Part shown: one piece after another, positions 59,960 through 64,000 of the stretch | How positions within the stretch are numbered: position 1 is the stretch's first letter | Layout of the letters: each line of letters starts with the position of its first letter | Source: Hymenopus coronatus | Lineage: Eukaryota > Arthropoda > Insecta > Mantodea > Hymenopodidae | NCBI GenBank assembly: GCA_030762935.1 | Contig: CM060887.1 | Span: 12,640,501 to 12,704,500 of the forward strand | DNA: 64,000 nucleotides | Direction: 5' to 3' | Made by a program: the position numbers and the translations under genes | Notes under the pieces: model-generated | Database searches by the model: none | The model's input: the letters and a program-made list of their open reading frames with translations, nothing else | What the model was told of the DNA's origin: nothing

Positions 59960-60480
59960 GATATCTATCTATCTATCTATCTCATTTTGCACATGGTTGA
60001 ATAGGACTGCAGTGGTGTAGGAGAGGGGGAAATATGGGTGACCTCGTTTCCACTGCTGCGGCAGCGAAGAGAGTTGAGTGGAAAGTGAAAATACACCGCC
60101 GGCAACATCAGGTAGACACCCCGGCCTCCGACGGAAGGTTTGATTACAGGTAGTGAAACGTATTGGGGGTGTTTCGTGAGCATGCAGGTAGACTTTTGGG
60201 GGGAGGGGGTTGTCCCATACTTCCTGGCCCTGACCCACTAACAGCAGAAATAGGGTTAGTGGGGGACAAACGGACCTTTTTTGTTGCCGTTTCGGATGAA
60301 GTGGCTCGACTTTCCTTTTTATGAGGGTACACCTTCCACAGACAATGCTAAACTGTTTGTCATCCCCCAAAAGGGAAAGCTTTGTTGTGATGGAACGCCA
60401 TTTTCCACCAGGGTTGTTTCCGGGTTATTTTAGGTTCCTCAGGTAGTCATCCTTCCCTTTGTCCAGGTGCAAATAATGGC
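59960..60480 (-). repeat. Possible dispersed repeat with GATA tail
   Basis: A GC-richer block read on the minus strand ends in a GATA array (ATCT units at 59962-59981). A long body with a simple-repeat end is typical of retroposed elements. Overlapping frames of 62-133 codons on the minus strand have no recognisable product. No second copy exists in the window. Confidence 0.35.
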
Positions 60481-60689
60481 TTTTTGAGCTACCGTTTGCA
60501 GAAAGATTTGCTCATCTTCAGTTTACTAAAAGGAACTTGACGTCGTATATCAGTGGTGTGGCAGTTGCTTACAAAGAGGAATTTGTGAGACCTCTAGCTT
60601 TCCATATTCCGGTTGTTTTATAACGGCTTATATGTACTTCCTAGAAAGGTGACCTACATTTGGAACTGCCCAACTTCTCCCAGTAACAA

Positions 60690-60850
60690 AAAGGACTGGG
60701 CTGGCAGCTTGGCTTTGATCGCTAGAGGTCCTGGGTTCGACTTCCGGCTACGGGGGGGGGGTTGTAGCCAGAGACTGGTAGTAAGCATGAGAGTGCATGA
60801 ATGTGTGCATGATGCAATATACAAAATCCAGTATAGAACCTAACGCTTCC
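60690..60850 (+). mobile_element. tRNA-related SINE head
   Basis: TTTGATCGCTAGAGGTCCTGG and GGTTCGACTTCCGGCTACG look like the anticodon and T arms of a tRNA, with a B box of one mismatch. The A-box side is poor (GGCTGGCAGCTTGGC). A G run and a short body follow. Confidence 0.5.
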
Positions 60851-61220
60851 AAAAGCTATCCAACTCTTATGTAATGGAATATTCTTATCCTTTATTTCCA
60901 GCCCCATAGAGAAAAAAATGCACCTTATTTATTATATACCTCACAAGTTAACAAAGAAACTATACCTGCTCATATTTTGAAGTCGTAATGTACAAATTTA
61001 CACCAAACTGGAGTATATTTTGACACGCTTTATATAGGCTGCTCTCGACTTTCAAAAACCACCCCTGCCCCTTATAGAGTCCATCCGTGCAGTATCGAGT
61101 AAGGTAGTACTTTCAAAGCTTAATATTTTATATCTGCAATATGTTTTGTTTTCGTCGCAAATCAAAATTATATTCCCGGTTCCTTTAATGAAAGCTGCAT
61201 AAGAAAGTCATTGTCTAGTT
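60851..61220. other. No gene seen
   Basis: Nothing supported. Confidence 0.5.
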
Positions 61221-61299
61221 ACCTTAAGGGTATAAATCACTAAAAAAATTATTTTTATTATAATTCCATAAAATAATTCAAACATTCCTGAATACAAAA

Positions 61300-61570
61300 A
61301 AGGTATAATGGTCCTCCAGGCGCCATTTTTAAATCCCTTAAAGTCATTGGAGCTACAGCAAAGTATTAGAGATGAAATTGGATTCGGCAAGAACAACTTC
61401 AGTTCGACGAGTTTTATTGCCATCATGCAAAATAAAATACAAAGATATGCAGAAGAAAAGCAGAAACACAAGAAGAAAATGTCAGAAAAGTCAGCAGCAG
61501 AGGAGGAAAAGGAAAGCTGAGAGTCTAACCTACCAACTTGGTGGATTTGAAGTGAGCCTTGCATTCCAAT
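61300..61570 (+). pseudogene. Possible transposase C-terminal fragment, frame-shifted
   Basis: Two overlapping plus frames give a strongly basic, helical region (KKSRNTRRKCQKSQQQRRKRK in one frame, EEKQKHKKKMSEK in another). It is followed by SLTYQLGGF, close to the TYGAG-F ending of some DNA-transposon proteins such as Kolobok-type (from memory). A TTAAGGG at 61224 and CCCTTAA at about 61335 lie upstream. The link is weak. Confidence 0.25.
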
Positions 61571-61781
61571 CTTTCCTTGCTGTCTCACTATTGGTATTTT
61601 CAGCATGTTTCTTCCTTTGGAACAGTTTTCCTGTTACAGAAATAAAATTTTCTGTGTATGTTCACAGAAACACAATGAGTAAAATTTGTCCTCGGTTTTG
61701 CTGTCACAAACAGAGAGAAACCTTAAGGCAATTTCAGAAAGTATATGTATTCTGAACCTAGGGTTAAAATATTAGACCAAC

Positions 61782-61806
61782 ATTTTTTTTTTTTTTTTTT
61801 TTTTTT
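61782..61806. repeat. Poly(T) run
   Basis: A run of 25 T, perhaps the poly(A) tail of a minus-strand retrocopy whose body I cannot identify. Confidence 0.6.
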
Positions 61807-61927
61807 GTCGCAAGGAACTTTTTTGAGACGTGACAAAAATATAAACAAACAGACTTGTCCATAGCTTCCAAGCCATTAGAGCAAACTTGATTACATTTTC
61901 ACTATATTGTTTCTGTGGTATAAATTT

Positions 61928-62802
61928 AAAAAATCTGATGTAATCCATTTGCATGGCTTTCTCTATATCACTGCAACAAAATTTTGTTAAAAAGTTTATG
62001 CTTCTCTTTACTTCATGCTAAGTGAGAAAAAATTAGCAGAAATAGTCTTTATTACATGCTTCCCTGTAAGTAGAAGCGAAATAAGGGGGTAACATAGGTT
62101 AAAGTGATAGCAAAAGATGGTTGCTATGTGACTGAAGTTCCTTTGTTCGTATGGACAGGAGTTGAAAAATTCCTGTATGAGAAAAGTAGATATAAGTTTT
62201 TTAAGGCTGAAACAAAAAACAAGGAATATCTAGAAAACGATCAACTCCACACACACACAAAAAATGTATATAACATAAATTGTGTTTTAATGTGCTCTAC
62301 ATTTTTTGTGTGGTAAGTTTTTGTCTATCTCTTACGGTTTACCAGTTACACAAAATTCCGTAAAATTCATCCAGAATAAAGTAGTCTTCAGAGGCTCTTC
62401 CCAGAAAATTCAAGATATACATATTATTTGTCGAGTATATATATTTAATATATGATATTTTAATCAAAATCGTTAGAGCCATTTTTTCAGAAAATCAAAA
62501 TTTTCGAAAATTTTGTCATGTGTAGGGTAGTTGGGGTGGGGGGGATTTTCTTGAAAATCTTCGTGCCGCATCCTTGGAAGATACCAAACTTAAATACCAA
62601 GTTTGGTATTTAATGGTCTTTTTCGTTTTTGAGCTATGCTGCACATAGACACACATACGGACATTTTTCTAAAAGTGCTTTTTTTGGATTCAGGTGGTCT
62701 CAAAAAATGTATTTCCGGTGAAATCTCGGTATCGAATTTTTGGGTACAATGCAATACCTTCTCTATACACAATGTACATAGTACGTATAGAGAAAGTAAA
62801 AA
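61928..62802 (+). repeat. Family A dispersed repeat, full-length reference copy (875 bp)
   Basis: This is the most complete copy and serves as the reference for the entries below. It opens with AAAAATCTGATG and a CTTTCTCTA motif. A middle block ends in ATCTCTTACGGTTTACCAG, followed by the segment CCCAGAAAATTCAAGATATAC and a GGGTAGTT-GGGGTGGGGG block. It carries a 20-bp palindrome (AAATACCAAGTTTGGTATTT, 62594-62613). The end is a 42-bp imperfect palindrome (62756-62797) followed by GTAAAAA. The 10-bp motif CTTTCTCTA near the head and TAGAGAAAG at the tail are inverted to each other. I see no transposase and no clear target duplication. The short ORFs inside, such as those at 62104-62316, 62590-63090 and 62636-62923, follow the repeat and are not genes. 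The element class is unknown. Confidence 0.9.
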
Positions 62803-63555
62803 GGCTAATATAATTATTTGGAATTTCATGCATGACCTTAATATAAGAAACTGGTTGCAAACAAAAGCTGAGGCATACAGAAATAAGCAGCAGTTGAACT
62901 TGTTGCTGATGCTTTTGCCCTGAAAATAACCGACAGCCTTAAAGGGCAGCGTCCCGTCGCATCGATTCCGGTTGCTGGCCTTGAGATTCCGACCCGCGCC
63001 TGCGCGAATGGTTCGGGAATCGATCCGCGCTCGCTCAAGTACCCACCACTGTTGAAAGCAAAAGTTAACTGGGGTTTCTGGCAGCAGCAAAAGGCAATAA
63101 AAAGTGAAGCGACACTGAAGTTATTTTTATACGGTGCTTCCTCTTTTTATTTGTGCTGTGGTTGCATGCTTCATTTAGAAAGTATTCCGAGATTTCCACC
63201 CTTTGTTAGCGCCTGGAGAGATTCTAGTTTCTGCTCTTGTGTGTCAGCTTTTCATTTCTAAGCTCTTAAATAGGGTTAGAGTTCTTCTGCATTTCACGAG
63301 AAATAAATGATTTTCTCTAAAGGAGAGAAAAATAAAGCGCATGTATATGAGAAGCATAATTCAAAATTGAATATAGGTACAAACATACTGAAATGCTATT
63401 TGGGGATACGATGCCAAGTTGTCCAGTGATCCGCCCTTCCATTGCTAGGAACATTTTGGTTAGTTTACACCCGCTCTTACTCTATACGGCACCACAGGCG
63501 GTGGACACCGGTGATACACGAAATGTCGTGATAATTTGGAAAAGAAACTTGGGAA
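62803..63555. other. No supported gene
   Basis: A GC-rich patch (62930-63050) contains GGATCGATTCCC on the minus strand, near to a B box, but no SINE body is matched. Confidence 0.4.
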
Positions 63556-63559
63556 GAAA

Positions 63560-63718
63560 ACTTTCCAGGCACAACTTTCGTATACCATCATGACATTTGC
63601 CAGTTATGAGTACCGAGGAAAAATTAGAAAACAACCTCAGTAGGAAGGTCCTGATGGTATTTGAATTGCAGATCTCCCGCTCACAAGCCCAAGTCTTAAC
63701 GACCTCAACTACTCGTTT
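63560..63718 (-). mobile_element. tRNA-related SINE (family 3), copy 2
   Basis: On the minus strand GAGGTCGTTAAGACTTGGGC, a B-box-like AATTCAAATACC, and CTACTGAGGTTGTTTTC follow the order of the copy at 7915-8085. Confidence 0.65.
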
Positions 63719-64000
63719 TGGTTAGACGTTAGAAAACCACCTCACAAAAGATGAAATGAAATTTACTACATTAAAGTACTACTTTTCCTCTCTCCGTGGC
63801 TTTAGACTTTTCCAAAATATTAATTACCGTGCATATAATAGATTTTAAGTAACATTATTTTAAAATATTGATTTAAATATTTGGTTTGAAAGAGTTTTAA
63901 AGATGTATTTAAAATCATATTTTTATGAACAGTTTATAAATTCAATGGATAGAATAAATCACGTAATGTGTGGGCAGATTTTACAAATACAAATGCAAAG
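63719..64000. other. No gene seen
   Basis: AT-rich to the window end. Confidence 0.5.

Noticed and set aside
60144..60370. Protein-coding gene on the minus strand
   Set aside because: Three overlapping frames of similar length and a GATA tail fit a retroposed repeat better; no known domain.
62590..63090. 166-codon antisense ORF
   Set aside because: It runs through the family A tail and into unrelated flank; similar peptides appear in every A copy at the same place.
755..64000. Helitron identity for family A
   Set aside because: A hairpin is near one end, but the 5' TC and 3' CTRR termini are not visible and copies do not sit between A and T consistently.
755..64000. CRISPR array from recurring palindromic repeats
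   Set aside because: Repeats are ~870 bp, dispersed, on both strands and in a eukaryotic context; there are no regular spacers.

Overview
This is a eukaryotic, AT-rich, mostly non-coding window of animal type. Arthropod-style mariner transposases, many tRNA-derived SINEs and long simple-sequence runs point to an arthropod, most likely an insect with a large repeat-rich genome (inference from repeat content; no marker gene is present). I see no rRNA, no intact tRNA gene, no CRISPR array and no bacterial-type operon.

Most of the window is one dispersed repeat, called family A here. I can follow about 40 full or partial copies on both strands, and they cover roughly 40% of the bases. A complete copy is about 860-880 bp. 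It runs from an AAAAATCTGATGTGTTCC head to a tail that holds a long near-perfect palindrome (CTTCTCTATAC..GTATAGAGAAAG) and ends in GTAAAAA. Nearly all short ORFs in the window lie in family A or its antisense and are not genes. In this table + means head-to-tail in the written direction.

Other mobile DNA: an 886-bp foldback element (28382-29267) with 266-bp arms and a surviving helix-turn-helix half of a Tc1/mariner-like transposase; a broken mariner transposase (about 8814-9887); an internally deleted mariner with both terminal repeats (37479-38134); a 1.07-kb TTAA-flanked element (25424-26492); a foldback MITE with an AAT array (51023-51390); two LINE 3' ends (about 17990-18340 and 59410-59745); a transposase-like fragment (about 61300-61570); a promoter-like or solo-LTR-like segment (about 13360-14280); and at least eight tRNA-related SINE families, two with exact target-site duplications (396-670 and 31159-31471). 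Several of these sit inside family A copies, so A is older than they are.

The only credible host gene piece is a + strand exon near 51.4-52.0 kb. A GC-rich leader and a 16-codon upstream ORF precede a 71-codon open frame with a PLDLSL (CtBP-type) motif, which ends at a strong GTAAGT donor. It looks like the first coding exon of a transcriptional regulator; I did not identify the gene, and 3' exons were not found. A sequence at 35955 matches a recursive splice site (polypyrimidine-CAG|GTAAGT). If it is used, it implies a long + strand intron.

Region by region: 0-13 kb is family A plus SINEs and the mariner relic. 13-18 kb is the promoter-like segment, AT-rich sequence and a LINE tail. 18-34 kb is family A with the TTAA element and the foldback element. 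34-48 kb is family A clusters, the deleted mariner and the putative recursive splice site. 48-50 kb is AT-rich single-copy-looking DNA with ATT/AAT arrays. 51-54 kb is the candidate exon and intron start. 54-64 kb is family A, LINE and SINE remnants.
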